From Chloroflexota bacterium (GTDB taxonomy: Bacteria > Chloroflexota > Anaerolineae > UBA4142 > SHND01), in contig JACQWQ010000061.1 in the NCBI GenBank assembly GCA_016209205.1, positions 1-64,000 on the forward strand: a DNA stretch of 64,000 nucleotides, read 5' to 3'. The position numbers and the translations under genes were made by a program. Below the pieces are notes generated by a model, which worked only from the letters and a program-made list of their open reading frames with translations, had not been told where the DNA came from and ran no database searches. Shown here piece by piece: positions 25,157 through 34,301 of this stretch (position 1 is its first letter; every line of letters starts with the position of its first letter).

Positions 25157-25633
25157 ATGAGTAAAATAGTCTTGGTTGAAGCGAACGGCCAAGACGCGGA
25201 AACCATTGTGCGTGTCCTGCACGCGGCCTTCGCGGAATATCGCGGGGTGCTCAATCCGCCGTCGGGAGCACACAACGAATCGGTCGCCAGCGTGCGCGCG
25301 AGAATGCAAACCGCGCGGTGGGTGCTTGCCGAAACGGCGGTGGAAAGGCGCACGGTTGGGTGTGTCTTGTACGAACCGCACACGGAATTTATGTATCTGG
25401 GTCGGCTCGCCGTCCTGCCGGAATTTCGCGGGCGCGGCATCGGCAACGCGTTGATCGAGTATGTGGAAAAAAAGGCGCGCCAAGCGGGTTATACGCGCGT
25501 GCGTTTGGGTGTGCGCGTGGTCTTGGATGCAATGCGCGCGGCGTACGAACGACGCGGCTACCGCTTTGTGGAAGCGCACGCGCATGAAGGGTTCGAAACA
25601 CCAACGTACGTGATGCTGGAAAAGGAATTGTGA
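25157..25633 (+). CDS. GNAT-family N-acetyltransferase
   Basis: A 158-residue GNAT protein. Motif A is LGRLAVLPEFRGRGIGNALI, with the acetyl-CoA pyrophosphate loop RGRGIG. Motif B region is TRVRLGVRVVLDAMRAAYER, ending YRFVEAHAHEGFETPTYVML. The ATG of the next gene overlaps its TGA (TGATG), so it is co-translated with the folate block. The substrate cannot be read from sequence. Confidence 0.9.
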   Translation: MSKIVLVEANGQDAETIVRVLHAAFAEYRGVLNPPSGAHNESVASVRARMQTARWVLAETAVERRTVGCVLYEPHTEFMYLGRLAVLPEFRGRGIGNALIEYVEKKARQAGYTRVRLGVRVVLDAMRAAYERRGYRFVEAHAHEGFETPTYVMLEKEL

Positions 25634-26385
25634 TGGCGACGAAAGCAAACGCGCTGCGCGGGCAAGCGGCGCTGGTGACGGGAGGAAGCGTGCGCGTCGG
25701 GCGCGCGTTGGCGCTGGCGTTGGCGGAACACGGCGCGCACGTCGCAGTGCACTATAATACGTCCGCGCGCGAGGCAACCCGTGTGGTCGCGTTGATTCGA
25801 CGGCGCGGCGGCGCGGCGCACGCCTTTGGCGCGAATTTGGCGGACGATGCGGCGCGCATCGAATTGTTTCGCCAAGTGAACCAAACGCTGGGTACGGTGC
25901 GTATTCTCATCAACAGCGCGGCGCGTTTTGACCCGGGCGCCTTCGAGACGACGACGCTGGAAGAATGGGACGCCAATTTCGCGGTGAATTTGCAAGCGCC
26001 CTTTCGCCTCGCGCAATTGATGGCGGCGCAGCGGAACGGCACGGTCCGCGGGAACATTATCAATTTGACCGATTGGCGCGGCTTGCGTCCCGGCGCCGAT
26101 CATTTTGCCTACACCCTGACCAAAGCGGCGTTGATCAAAATGACCGAAGCGCTGGCGTACGCGCTCGCGCCGCGCATGCGCGTCAATGCGCTGGCGCTCG
26201 GCGCGATTTTGCCGCCGCCCGGCGCCGATGCGGAAACCATAGCGCGCTTGATTCAAGAGACGCCGCTCAAGCAATTTGGTTCGCCGCGCGACGTAACAAA
26301 CGCCGTGATTTTTTTACTAACTACGGGCAGATATATTACGGGCGCGACCATTCCGCTCGAAGGCGGACGCCGCCTGGTCCGTTGA
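25633..26385 (+). CDS. Short-chain reductase, pteridine reductase/FolM-like
   Basis: A 250-residue Rossmann reductase. The nucleotide site is TGGSVRVG and the NAG position is INSAARF. Catalytic Tyr/Lys lie in FAYTLTKAALIKMTEAL. The SVR turn, SAA instead of NAG, and PLKQFGSPRDVTNAVIFLL with GGRRL ending match pteridine/dihydrofolate reductases of the FolM/PTR1 type. Its place two bases before folB supports a role in tetrahydrofolate or tetrahydropterin reduction. Start ATG 25633 overlaps the previous stop; a GTG one codon earlier is possible. Confidence 0.8.
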   Translation: MATKANALRGQAALVTGGSVRVGRALALALAEHGAHVAVHYNTSAREATRVVALIRRRGGAAHAFGANLADDAARIELFRQVNQTLGTVRILINSAARFDPGAFETTTLEEWDANFAVNLQAPFRLAQLMAAQRNGTVRGNIINLTDWRGLRPGADHFAYTLTKAALIKMTEALAYALAPRMRVNALALGAILPPPGADAETIARLIQETPLKQFGSPRDVTNAVIFLLTTGRYITGATIPLEGGRRLVR

Positions 26386-26386
26386 A

Positions 26387-26755
26387 ATGAATCTAGATCG
26401 CATCGAAATTCACGATCTGCACTTGCGTTGTATCATTGGCATCAATGAAACAGAGCGCAAAAATAAACAGGATGTCTTGATCCACATCGTCATGTGGGCG
26501 GACACGCGCGCCGCCGCGGCGAGCGATCACATTGACGATACGGTAAATTATCGGACGATCACGAAACAAATCATCGAACACGTGGAAAACTCGGATTATT
26601 ATTTGGTGGAACGTCTGGCGGAACGCATTGCGGAAATTTGTTTGCGCGACGCGCACGTGCAGCAGGTCCAAGTGAGTGTAGAGAAACCGGGCGCGCTGCG
26701 TTTTGCGCGTTCGGTCGGCGTGACGATTACGCGCACGCGCGCGGAGGTGTCCTGA
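26387..26755 (+). CDS. folB: Dihydroneopterin aldolase
   Basis: A 122-residue FolB. It opens LDRIEIHDLHLRCIIGINET, then VNYRTITKQIIEHVENSDYY with the conserved Y at the active site and LVERLAERIAEICL, ending in VSVEKPGALRFARSVGVTI. It splits dihydroneopterin to 6-hydroxymethyl-dihydropterin in folate synthesis. It is one base after the reductase gene and 60 bp before folK-folE. Full family length and key residues present. Confidence 0.93.
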   Translation: MNLDRIEIHDLHLRCIIGINETERKNKQDVLIHIVMWADTRAAAASDHIDDTVNYRTITKQIIEHVENSDYYLVERLAERIAEICLRDAHVQQVQVSVEKPGALRFARSVGVTITRTRAEVS

Positions 26756-26815
26756 AGCGGCCCCCGCGCGGCAAGCCGGAATCCGTCTGTGGGGCAACAC
26801 AGAAATGAACGAGAA

Positions 26816-28036
26816 ATGAACGACGCATATATTTTCATTGGTTCGAATGTCGAACGCGAAACAAATTACGTGCGTGCGCTGACGCGCTTGCGCGAATTGG
26901 GCGCGGTGGTTGCTGTTTCGCCGGTGTACGATACGCCCGCGTTGGGCGACGCTCCGAATGCGCCGCGCTTTTACAACGGCGCGGTATGGCTCGCCACCGA
27001 GCTGCTGCCGCACGCGCTGCGCAACGCGCTGCGCGCCGTCGAAGACGAGCTGGGACGCGTGCGTACGTCCGATAAGTTCGCGCCGCGTCCGATTGACCTG
27101 GATTTAGTATTGTACGGCGAAGTGAAAATTGACGACGGCGAGTTGACGATTCCCGATCCGCATATCTTTGAACGCGGTTTCATGGCGCGCGCGTTGGCGC
27201 ACGTCAATCCCGATTACGTGATTCCACCGGACGGTCCGACGCTCGCCGAGTTGGCATGTCGTTTGCGCGGTGAACGCGGCGAAATGCAAGAGGCGCCCGC
27301 GCTCACGTCGCAAGTTCAACAGCTCGTTTCAAGAAATGTCAAGGGGCGAATCATCATGGCTGATTTCAAAGCAGGGATGCCGCGCCGCGAAGACGACGCG
27401 GAATGGAGCGATACAATGACCGAGATGGAAACCGCGCGCGTGCTGCCGGAAATGCGCGTGGCGCCCGAACGACAAGAGGCGCACGAGGCGATTGCCGACG
27501 CGGTGCGCTCGATTTTGGTGAATGTCGGCGAAGACCCGCTGCGCAAAGGGTTGCGCAAAACGCCAGAGCGCGTCGCGCGCGCGTACGACGAATTACTCGC
27601 CGGGTACACGGTGGACCCCGTTGCTTTGGTCAACGGCGCATTTTTTGAAACCGCCTATCACGACATGGTGGTCGTCAAAGACATCGAGTTTTATAGTTTG
27701 TGCGAACATCATCTGCTGCCGTTCTTTGGCAAAGTCCACGTCGCGTATGTCCCCGAAGGTCGCGTCATCGGGCTGTCCAAAATCCCGCGCATTGTGGACA
27801 TGTACGCGCGGCGTTTGCAAATGCAAGAAAAAATGACGCACGAGATTGCCGATTTTATCCAAGATGTTTTGCACCCGCGCGGCGTTGCCGTCATCGTGAC
27901 GGGACAACACCTCTGCGCGATGATGCGCGGCGTGAACCAGTCCGCCTCCAAAATGGTCACGCAAGTGATGTATGGTGAATTTCAAGACCGCCACATCCGC
28001 GAACAACTGAACGATCGTTTGCAGCAAACAGATTGA
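26816..28036 (+). CDS. FolK-FolE fusion: HPPK and GTP cyclohydrolase I
   Basis: One frame of 406 residues. Residues 1-150 are HPPK (FolK): [30 protein letters not shown], and the [13 protein letters not shown] loop with [14 protein letters not shown]. Residues about 210-406 are GTP cyclohydrolase I (FolE): [20 protein letters not shown], zinc ligands in [13 protein letters not shown] and [12 protein letters not shown], and the family end. A ~60-residue Glu/Arg-rich linker joins them. An internal ATG at 27358 after AAGGGG could give free FolE as well. It combines the first and a later step of folate synthesis. No frameshift is needed. Confidence 0.9.
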   Translation: MNDAYIFIGSNVERETNYVRALTRLRELGAVVAVSPVYDTPALGDAPNAPRFYNGAVWLATELLPHALRNALRAVEDELGRVRTSDKFAPRPIDLDLVLYGEVKIDDGELTIPDPHIFERGFMARALAHVNPDYVIPPDGPTLAELACRLRGERGEMQEAPALTSQVQQLVSRNVKGRIIMADFKAGMPRREDDAEWSDTMTEMETARVLPEMRVAPERQEAHEAIADAVRSILVNVGEDPLRKGLRKTPERVARAYDELLAGYTVDPVALVNGAFFETAYHDMVVVKDIEFYSLCEHHLLPFFGKVHVAYVPEGRVIGLSKIPRIVDMYARRLQMQEKMTHEIADFIQDVLHPRGVAVIVTGQHLCAMMRGVNQSASKMVTQVMYGEFQDRHIREQLNDRLQQTD

Positions 28037-28090
28037 GCGCGCCGTTTTGTGATAGAATGAGGCATCCTACATTTTCAGAGGAGGTCGCGT

Positions 28091-28285
28091 ATGATGCCGT
28101 TTACGCCGATGGATGATAATGTCGAGTGTGTGGTCGAGAACCTCACGGAAGGGCTGCCGGAAGAAGGCGCTCCGGCGGCGCAGGGCGGGATCGGCGCCGT
28201 TACCGCCGAAACCGGTGAAACGGGCCAAGTGCTCAAGCAAGAAGGAGTCCTCGACGAAACGACTGCCGAAGAATCCGAGTCGTAA
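28091..28285 (+). CDS. Small acidic protein
   Basis: A 64-residue protein with a strong AGAGGAGG upstream and a terminator just after. Composition is extreme: about one third Glu/Gly/Thr (GQVLKQEGVLDETTAEESES), predicted disordered and pI very low. A weak -10 (TAGAAT) lies near 28053. I do not recognise it. The RBS and terminator make it a likely real gene. Confidence 0.6.
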   Translation: MMPFTPMDDNVECVVENLTEGLPEEGAPAAQGGIGAVTAETGETGQVLKQEGVLDETTAEESES

Positions 28286-28310
28286 CGATTTGTAGCAGAA
28301 CGATTTTTTC

Positions 28311-28354
28311 ACGCGTTTCTCAACCTGTGTTCAGGTTAGAGAAACGCGTTTTGT
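28311..28354 (+). terminator. Terminator after small acidic gene
   Basis: Stem ACGCGTTTCTC-AACCTG / CAGGTT-AGAGAAACGCGT with TGT loop, then TTTGTT. Very stable. Confidence 0.85.
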
Positions 28355-28460
28355 TGTACAATGCGTTTCTGACTGGCAAATAGATTCGGATGCGCGTGCA
28401 GCAAGCATCCTTGAAGGGTGGTTCTGCCAGTCAGAACTACATCCTGTTCAAGGAGTCTTT
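28354..28460 (+). promoter_or_regulatory. Leader with hairpin upstream of Ntn hydrolase gene
   Basis: A likely -10 (TACAAT) at about 28356. The leader then holds arms TCTGACTGGCA (about 28367) and TGCCAGTCAGA (about 28426) around a 45-nt loop. AAGGAG lies seven bases before the ATG. No known riboswitch recognised. Confidence 0.4.
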
Positions 28461-29051
28461 ATGTCTACAATCATCGTCGTGCGCAAGGGCAGTCAGGCAT
28501 GTATTGCATCGGATTCGATGACCACGTGGGGCGGGCATATCCGCGAGCGTAAAGCGTACGAATTCAACAACGACAAGATTTTTCAATATCACGATTCGTA
28601 CATCGGCATGGTCGGATTTGCGGGGCATCAAATGGTGTTGAAAAGTTATTTGTCCGGGCTCAAAGAAAGAGCAGACCTCTCGTCAAGTGAAGCGATTTTT
28701 GAATTTTGGCGCAAGATGCACAAGGAACTCAAAGACCAGTACTTTGTGAATCCGCGCGACGACAAGGACGACCCGTATGAATCGTCGCGGATTCTGGCGT
28801 TGATCTGCAACCCGCACGGTACGTTTTATGTGACGGATATGCGCTCGGTCGCGAATTTTTCAAAATTTTGGGCGATTGGCTCGGGGCAAGATTATGCGCT
28901 CGGCGCGTTGTATGCCAATTACAACCGTTACAAGAGTCCGCTGGACATTGCCAAAGCGTCCATTGCCGCCGCGTGCGAATTCGATTTGCACAGCGACACC
29001 CCCTGTGTGTTTTACACCGTCAAACTCGAACGACAGAAAAAAAGCGCATAA
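28461..29051 (+). CDS. Proteasome-like Ntn hydrolase
   Basis: A 196-residue protein reading MSTIIVVRKGSQACIASDSM, then TTWGGHIRERKAYEFNNDKI and GMVGFAGHQMVL, with WAIGSGQDYALGALYANYNR later. This is the layout of HslV/Anbu-type proteasome-fold proteins. In these a Thr or Ser right after the initiator Met becomes the nucleophile; here that is Ser2-Thr3. The SD-S-T block and the GSG-xYALGAL helix match. No ATPase partner is nearby, so it may act alone as an Anbu-like particle. Fold call is good, activity unproven. Confidence 0.72.
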   Translation: MSTIIVVRKGSQACIASDSMTTWGGHIRERKAYEFNNDKIFQYHDSYIGMVGFAGHQMVLKSYLSGLKERADLSSSEAIFEFWRKMHKELKDQYFVNPRDDKDDPYESSRILALICNPHGTFYVTDMRSVANFSKFWAIGSGQDYALGALYANYNRYKSPLDIAKASIAAACEFDLHSDTPCVFYTVKLERQKKSA

Positions 29052-29053
29052 TC

Positions 29054-29112
29054 CGGCATGGTTCAAGTTAGAATGACAATCTAACTCTTCCGCTTTCTGA
29101 ACCATGCCCGGA
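29054..29112. terminator. Hairpin between Ntn hydrolase and histidine kinase
   Basis: Outer arms CCGGCATGGTTCA/TGAACCATGCCCGG enclose a second hairpin (AGTTAGA/TCTAACT). It lies between two convergent genes and probably stops both. Confidence 0.65.
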
Positions 29113-29153
29113 TTTGCCTATACAACCGCCGAATAAAGGCAAGTTGCCCACGC

Positions 29154-31970
29154 TTACGCCTCGGCGATAGGGAGACAAACCGTAAACGTGGAGCCACTCC
29201 CGACCTTGCTCTCGACGTAGATCGTGCCCCCATGTCGTGTCAGGATCGTGCGACAAATATACAGCCCCAAGCCCGTCCCATGGTCGCGCGGTTTGGTTGT
29301 AAAAAGCGGCTCAAAGAGATGGGGCATATCTTGTTCCGAAATGCCACACCCATTGTCGCTGATTCTCACGTAAACGGTTTGGGTCGTTTTGTCTGCATGA
29401 GCGGCGATTTGAACCTGTCCACGGCGCTCCGCCGGAATCGCGTCACGCGCGTTAAACAGCAGGTTCGTCCAAACAGTCTGTAAATGACTCGCGCTCCCAG
29501 TTACTGCGGGGAGGTTCTCCGCCAATTGTCTGATAATCCGAATCCCCGCATCCTTTAAGGGAACTGCAATCAGCGCCAGCGCATCCTCGATCGTTTCATT
29601 CACATCCAAAGGCACGAATTGATATTCTTCCTGTCGCGCAAAGCTCAGCAAATTGCGCGCAAAGCGCTCGGCGCGCTGTCCCGCGCGTTCAATGATCTGG
29701 GCATATTCAAAACACGCGTCGCCGGGCGGTATGGCGCGCAGCAGCATCTGCGCATTGGCAATCACCGCCGTCAACGGATTACTTATCTCGTGCGCAATGC
29801 TGGCAGATAATTCCCCGACGATAGAAAGCCGCGCCGATTGAATGAGCGATGTTTGTAGTCTGCGTTCTTCGGTAATATCCTTCGCAAGATAGACCACTCG
29901 ATCCACCGCGCCCGTTTCGTTCTCTACCGGATACGTTCTTACCACCCGCGTTCGCTTGTCGCCATTTTGAAGGGTATGAGATTGGATTGCGTCTACCACC
30001 TTGCCCGTGCGAAAGGATTGGGTTACCGGGCAAGTCAGGCACAGTTCGTCGGTCCTGCAGAGTACTTGGTTACAGGGTAGCTGCCACAACGCGCGCGGGG
30101 TCTTGCGAACTTGGTTCGCTGTCGCTTGATTCAGTGCTTCAACCCGCATGTTTCGATCCATGATACAGATGCTGTCGGTAATCCCATCAAAGAGTACGCG
30201 CAGGATGTTGCGGCTTGCCAGGATTTCCGCGTTCTGCTTCTCCAACGCGCGGTTGGTCGTCTCAAGGTCCGTAAACAGACGCGCGTGCTCGATGGCGATA
30301 GCCGCTTCGACGGCGATCATTTCCAACAAGTGTTCGTCATGGTCGTCGAATGCGCCATCCAATTTGTTGAGTGCTTCGATCACGCCAATGACCTTGTCAT
30401 TGGTCTTGAGCGGCGCGGCGAGAATCGAACGCGTGACATAACCGGTGACCGTGTCTATGTTCGGACACCAGCGCGGATCGGTGCTCACATCGTTCACACG
30501 GGTCGGCTTGCCTTGGCGCGCAACCCACCCCGCGATGCCTTCGGAGAGCGGCAGGCGCATGTGCTGCGCCCCTTTTGCTTCGTCGCCAAGCGCTACCCGA
30601 AAGTATAATTCGCCGCTTGCCGCATCGAGCAGCATCAACGAGGCGCGCTCTACCGACAGCAGTGACTTTAGTTCGCGCATGACCAAGTCCAGCAGCTTGT
30701 CCAGATCGAGCGTCGAGTTGACGCTGATGGCAACCTTACGCAGCGCGTCGAGCTCGCGCAGCTTGTGTTCGCGTTCGGCATGTAAGCGCGCGTTCTCCAT
30801 CGCGATGGCGGCGTACTGTCCTAATGCTTCGAGCGTTTTGCAATGGCGCTCCTGAAACACGCGCGGCGTCGTGCTGCTCAAGGCGATGAACCCGATGACT
30901 TTGTCCTTGACGCATAACGGTGCGCCCAAGTGCGCACGAACCCACGGCTGGGCGGGCATGTGAATCCAGTCCGCGTACGCCTCCACATCGGGAATCAAGA
31001 GGGGGCGCTTGGTTTCGTACATCTGGCGCAGGTTGGCAAATTGGGCGAGCGGAAATTGGAGCTGGGGAGGAACCGTGGGCAACTGTTCTGCGAAGGTGCG
31101 GCTGCGAATGACTCGGGCTACCCCGTCATCGAGCAAAAGAACATGCGCCGCATTGCACGGCACAAGGTTTCCCATGGAATCGAGGATGTGATCAATCACC
31201 GCGTCAGGTTGAAGCGTGCTATTCAGCGCGGCAGCAGTTTCCTTTAACGCATCCGCAAGGCGGTGCTGCTCCCGTTCCGCCTCTTCCGCCACTTGGCGCG
31301 CCGTGATGTCAAGCAGGACTCCCTGCATAATACGCGCATTGCCATCGCGGACGGGGAGCCGCGCGGCAACATCGTGGAACCACAGCACGCGCCCGTCGCG
31401 CGCAAGCATCCGATAATCGGCGTCAAAGGGCAAGCCGAGCGCTTCCTTCTCTGCCCTGTCGGCAAAAACGCGGTCACGGTCCTCAGGGTGAAGCTGCTGC
31501 GCCCAGAGCCCCGGTTGATTCAGCCATTCCTCACATGTAAAACCCAGCAGCGTTTCAATCTGCGGACTGACAAAGAGCGTTTTACCGGGATCGCCCAGCG
31601 CGGCGATGTAACTAATCGCTGGGATCTGCTCGACGAGCGTACGATATTTTTCTTCACTCTCGCGCTGTGCTTGCTCGAGCTGTTCGAGCTGATTGGCTTC
31701 TTGTTGCGCCGCCGTGGACAGGCGCGCGTGTGCGCCCGTAAGGCGCTTGAATTCTTGCCAGCGCCGCAACGCGAATACGCCGAGTGCCAAGCTGATCATC
31801 GCCAGCAGGAACACTCCTTGTGAAACGTTCACCAGGAGTAGGGTGGGATTGAACCACAGGAGAATCAGAACGGCAAGCCAAGAGACCGCAATAATAAAAA
31901 GCTCTTTTGCAGCTGTCGAATATTTGCGGAGGAGCTCTGCTTGCCCGACCACAGTAGATTTGTCTGGCAT
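29154..31970 (-). CDS. Membrane-anchored PAS/GAF sensor histidine kinase
   Basis: A 938-residue kinase. Two N-terminal helices (ELFIIAVSWLAVLILLWFNP; GVFLLAMISLALGVFALRRW) precede a PAS domain (about 115-235), two GAF domains (about 260-420 and 430-590) and a second PAS-like domain. That second PAS holds a Cys cluster (LPCNQVLCRTDELCLTCPVT) that could bind metal or a cluster. HisKA has the phospho-His in SASIAHEISNPLTAVIA. HATPase has N-box NLLFNARDAI, DNGCGIS and GTGLGLYI. It lies just downstream of the gas-vesicle operon and has no adjacent regulator gene. The OmpR-type regulator at 44.8 kb, on the other side, may be its partner (inference). Confidence 0.9.
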   Translation of the reverse strand: MPDKSTVVGQAELLRKYSTAAKELFIIAVSWLAVLILLWFNPTLLLVNVSQGVFLLAMISLALGVFALRRWQEFKRLTGAHARLSTAAQQEANQLEQLEQAQRESEEKYRTLVEQIPAISYIAALGDPGKTLFVSPQIETLLGFTCEEWLNQPGLWAQQLHPEDRDRVFADRAEKEALGLPFDADYRMLARDGRVLWFHDVAARLPVRDGNARIMQGVLLDITARQVAEEAEREQHRLADALKETAAALNSTLQPDAVIDHILDSMGNLVPCNAAHVLLLDDGVARVIRSRTFAEQLPTVPPQLQFPLAQFANLRQMYETKRPLLIPDVEAYADWIHMPAQPWVRAHLGAPLCVKDKVIGFIALSSTTPRVFQERHCKTLEALGQYAAIAMENARLHAEREHKLRELDALRKVAISVNSTLDLDKLLDLVMRELKSLLSVERASLMLLDAASGELYFRVALGDEAKGAQHMRLPLSEGIAGWVARQGKPTRVNDVSTDPRWCPNIDTVTGYVTRSILAAPLKTNDKVIGVIEALNKLDGAFDDHDEHLLEMIAVEAAIAIEHARLFTDLETTNRALEKQNAEILASRNILRVLFDGITDSICIMDRNMRVEALNQATANQVRKTPRALWQLPCNQVLCRTDELCLTCPVTQSFRTGKVVDAIQSHTLQNGDKRTRVVRTYPVENETGAVDRVVYLAKDITEERRLQTSLIQSARLSIVGELSASIAHEISNPLTAVIANAQMLLRAIPPGDACFEYAQIIERAGQRAERFARNLLSFARQEEYQFVPLDVNETIEDALALIAVPLKDAGIRIIRQLAENLPAVTGSASHLQTVWTNLLFNARDAIPAERRGQVQIAAHADKTTQTVYVRISDNGCGISEQDMPHLFEPLFTTKPRDHGTGLGLYICRTILTRHGGTIYVESKVGSGSTFTVCLPIAEA

Positions 31971-32084
31971 GATCCCTCCATGCTTCCTCGAGGAATCCAA
32001 GCTATCCTATTGAGCTGTCTGCAATAGTCATATCATCCGACGTATCATAACTCTCGTCAATAGTCATTTTGCTGGTGGTTATCC

Positions 32085-32144
32085 GTTTTCAAAACCTGTG
32101 AGGTCTTGAAGACCTCACAGGTTTTGAAAATGGAATTTGCTCTA
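32085..32144. repeat. Long perfect hairpin between gvp cluster and kinase gene
   Basis: A ~22-bp stem TTTTCAAAACCTGTGAGG.../...CCTCACAGGTTTTGAAAA with one central base, followed by GGAATTTGCTCTA, a degenerate MITE-like end. It may terminate the gvp operon; it is also a dispersed-type sequence. Confidence 0.6.
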
Positions 32145-32180
32145 GAACGCAACGGTGGCGCACTGGAAAAGCGGGCAAGT

Positions 32181-32480
32181 TCAGGGCGTTGCGAGGCGCG
32201 CTTCCAATTTGTCGAGACGCTCGCGCAGCAGCCGGTTTTCTTCTTCCATCTTTTTCGCGCGCGATGAGAGTGCGGGATCGCCTTGCCACCAATCAATCCC
32301 AATCTCGCGCGCCTTGTCCACCGAGGCGACGAGCAAACGCACTTTGATTTGTAATAATTCCACGTCGGCGAGCGAAATCGTAATATCGCCCGCGATGACG
32401 ATGCCTTTGTCCAGCACTCGTTCCAAAATATCAGCCAGGTTTGTCGCTTGGACCGAATGCATCATGGTGGCTTGTGTCAT
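32181..32480 (-). CDS. GvpA-family gas vesicle protein (GvpJ/GvpS-like)
   Basis: A 99-residue protein with the GvpA-family core: NLADILERVLDKGIVIAGDI, then TISLADVELLQIKVRLLVAS. After the core it has a helical, charged tail (EEENRLLRERLDKLEARLAT) that is absent from GvpA. The tail and the VIAGDI form point to the minor GvpJ/S/M type that starts or caps the shell. It is the last gene of the minus-strand cluster. The subtype is uncertain. Confidence 0.85.
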   Translation of the reverse strand: MTQATMMHSVQATNLADILERVLDKGIVIAGDITISLADVELLQIKVRLLVASVDKAREIGIDWWQGDPALSSRAKKMEEENRLLRERLDKLEARLATP

Positions 32481-32551
32481 TTGTATGGCTCCTGCTGCGT
32501 GCCGCTTCCGCGCTCGCTTATTTACTCACTGATGTTACGCACTGTCATGCC

Positions 32552-32660
32552 TCAATTCCCTCAATTCCCTCAGTTTCCTTAGTTTCCTCAGTTCCCTCAA
32601 TTCCCTCAATTCTTCGGGCCAAGCCTTCGGGCCAAGCCTTCGGGACTAGGTTTTCGAGGA
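32552..32660. repeat. Low-complexity repeat (CTCAATTCC and CCTTCGGGCCAAG units)
   Basis: About seven 8-10-bp units of CTCAATTCC type are followed by three CCTTCGGG(CCAAG) units, in the 237-bp gap between gvpK and the last GvpA-family gene. The final unit (CCTTCGGGACTAGGTT) recurs at 57914. No gene. Confidence 0.7.
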
Positions 32661-32717
32661 GCGGTTCCTTCATTCTTCATGCGATGAACGGCATCGCCAC
32701 AAGTTTTGCGGTGCTGA

Positions 32718-33131
32718 TTACATCAGATCACCCAGCGGTCCGAGGTTAATATTCAGTTCTTGACCTTCCAACCCAAAGACGCGCTTGAGCTCTTGCATCT
32801 TGGCTTCTAACTTGAGAAACGTCTCGCCCATCCGTTCGATCTCTTCGTCGCTCAGAGAACCCGCTTCGATGCGGCGGATTGCCTGTTTCTCCAACAAACG
32901 GCGAATGAGCTCGATCAACGTCAGCACGAGTTTCGCCAAGCCCTGCTCCACTTTGTCGGGATCAAGCGCCACGCGGTCGGGCAGGGTGTGCTCCACGTGC
33001 TCGAGCGCGGCGACCATTTCCTCTAGGTGCGCGTCGCCCACGAGCACGTGTGCGGCAAGCCATTCGTCGTTCGTAGGGCTGACGTCCAAAGCCGCAGCGA
33101 CCTCTGGCGCGAGCAGCGAGTCGGGACTCAT
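32718..33131 (-). CDS. gvpK: Gas vesicle protein GvpK
   Basis: A 137-residue protein. The C-terminal ~80 residues are classic GvpK: LAKLVLTLIELIRRLLEKQA, then IRRIEAGSLSDEEIERMGET and FLKLEAKMQELKRVFGLEGQ, ending NINLGPLGDLM. The N-terminal ~55 residues (APEVAAALDVSPTNDEWLAA) are not typical and may be a lineage extension. The start at 33131 overlaps the TGA of the TPR-like gene (ATGA). GvpK is a minor protein needed for vesicle assembly. Confidence 0.93.
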   Translation of the reverse strand: MSPDSLLAPEVAAALDVSPTNDEWLAAHVLVGDAHLEEMVAALEHVEHTLPDRVALDPDKVEQGLAKLVLTLIELIRRLLEKQAIRRIEAGSLSDEEIERMGETFLKLEAKMQELKRVFGLEGQELNINLGPLGDLM

Positions 33132-33490
33132 CGCTTGGGCGCCTCCGCGCCGAATGCCGCTTTCGCCTTGATCGCCGCGTGCGGTGCGGGCTGCGCGGCG
33201 GCGTCCGCGTGTTCTTGAGACTCGAATTCGGCGAGACGCTGATAGATGGACAGGGCTTGATGATAGCGTCCGCACTCTTCAAAGACGCGCGCGATTTCTT
33301 GAACATGCTCCTTTGCCGTGCGCGCGGCGTCACTCTCCGCAAACTGGGTCATTACCTGGGTATAGGCGTCGAGCGCCTGATACAGCTGCCCGGCATGTTG
33401 CCAGTGCGCCGCTTGGCGCAGCACGAGGCGCAGTTCCGCGTCCATCAGAGTTTCCTTCAAAGTCGGTTCCTTCGTTTTCTTGCGTGCCAT
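33128..33490 (-). CDS. TPR-like helical protein of gvp cluster
   Basis: A 120-residue protein with two TPR-like helical repeats: HWQHAGQLYQALDAYTQVMT and VFEECGRYHQALSIYQRLAE. It has a Lys-rich start and an Ala-rich tail. AAGGAG lies before the ATG, and its stop overlaps gvpK. TPR proteins are scaffolds. This one is not a standard Gvp and probably helps chaperone or dock minor vesicle proteins (inference). Confidence 0.72.
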   Translation of the reverse strand: MARKKTKEPTLKETLMDAELRLVLRQAAHWQHAGQLYQALDAYTQVMTQFAESDAARTAKEHVQEIARVFEECGRYHQALSIYQRLAEFESQEHADAAAQPAPHAAIKAKAAFGAEAPKR

Positions 33491-33536
33491 ATTTGCATCT
33501 CCTTGAAAAGGTGACGGGTAACGGGAAACCCTTGCT

Positions 33537-34301
33537 TTACAGTCCGCGTGTTAACAATTCGTGGTCAATAAAGTTGTACGGCGCCCACGGTCCGCTGCAG
33601 AAAAAATGCTGTTCCGGTTGGTCCGCTTGCAGCTGCCTGACCTCGCTTCGAAACAGCTCGACCAGCGAGCGCTCGACCAAATACTGTGCATTCACCATCA
33701 GGTCGGGATCCGTCAGCACATTATATTGGCCTTCGACAGCCAGAGGCAATAAGCGGCGTTGAATCGCTTCCGCTTGTGCAGTCACTTGCCGCTTTAAGCG
33801 TTCCACTGCGGCGTACTCGAAGGCGCGTTCCCGTAAATAGCGCGTGCCGGGCGGCGGGCCCGCTGTGGCGCCGGACGTTTCGGGTTGCCCATCACTCCAT
33901 TCTCGTTCCCGGTGACACAGCACGCACAGTCCCAATTCCACGCGGTTCATCACGCGCGCCAGATTACGTTTGAACGACAGATAACGTTCCGCCAAAAGCG
34001 CGCGTACCGCCTGCTCGTTCGGTAGAATGGTCCCAAAGCGCACGGGCAAAAGCGTATCCTCGCGCATCAACGCCTGGATAATGCGCGCGTGACGCAATGC
34101 GTCATAGGGCAGGGTGAGGCGCGCATCGCAACCAGCTGCGCGGATCACTGCGCCAATATCGCTAAACGTGACGCAAGCGAGGGTTGCATCCTCGACGGTG
34201 AATAGACGCGCCTCTGCAATGTGTTTACCGCTGACGATGGCGTACACATAATAGCCCCCGACAGCCGCGTCGCGCCCTGGTCTTTCCACACGCTCATTCA
34301 T
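33537..34301 (-). CDS. GvpF/L-family gas vesicle protein, copy 1
   Basis: A 254-residue GvpF/L. The N-domain is YYVYAIVSGKHIAEARLFTV; the helical middle has the family hallmark ALMREDTLLPVRFGTILPN; the C-domain has YFVER-type helix (NAQYLVERSLVELFRSEVRQ) and ends GPWAPYNFIDHELL. The PxRFGT and GPWxPYNF blocks are diagnostic. GvpF/L bind GvpA and guide it into the shell. It overlaps the preceding GvpA-family gene by four bases. The cluster holds four members, so F and L roles cannot be told apart. Confidence 0.93.
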   Translation of the reverse strand: MNERVERPGRDAAVGGYYVYAIVSGKHIAEARLFTVEDATLACVTFSDIGAVIRAAGCDARLTLPYDALRHARIIQALMREDTLLPVRFGTILPNEQAVRALLAERYLSFKRNLARVMNRVELGLCVLCHREREWSDGQPETSGATAGPPPGTRYLRERAFEYAAVERLKRQVTAQAEAIQRRLLPLAVEGQYNVLTDPDLMVNAQYLVERSLVELFRSEVRQLQADQPEQHFFCSGPWAPYNFIDHELLTRGL

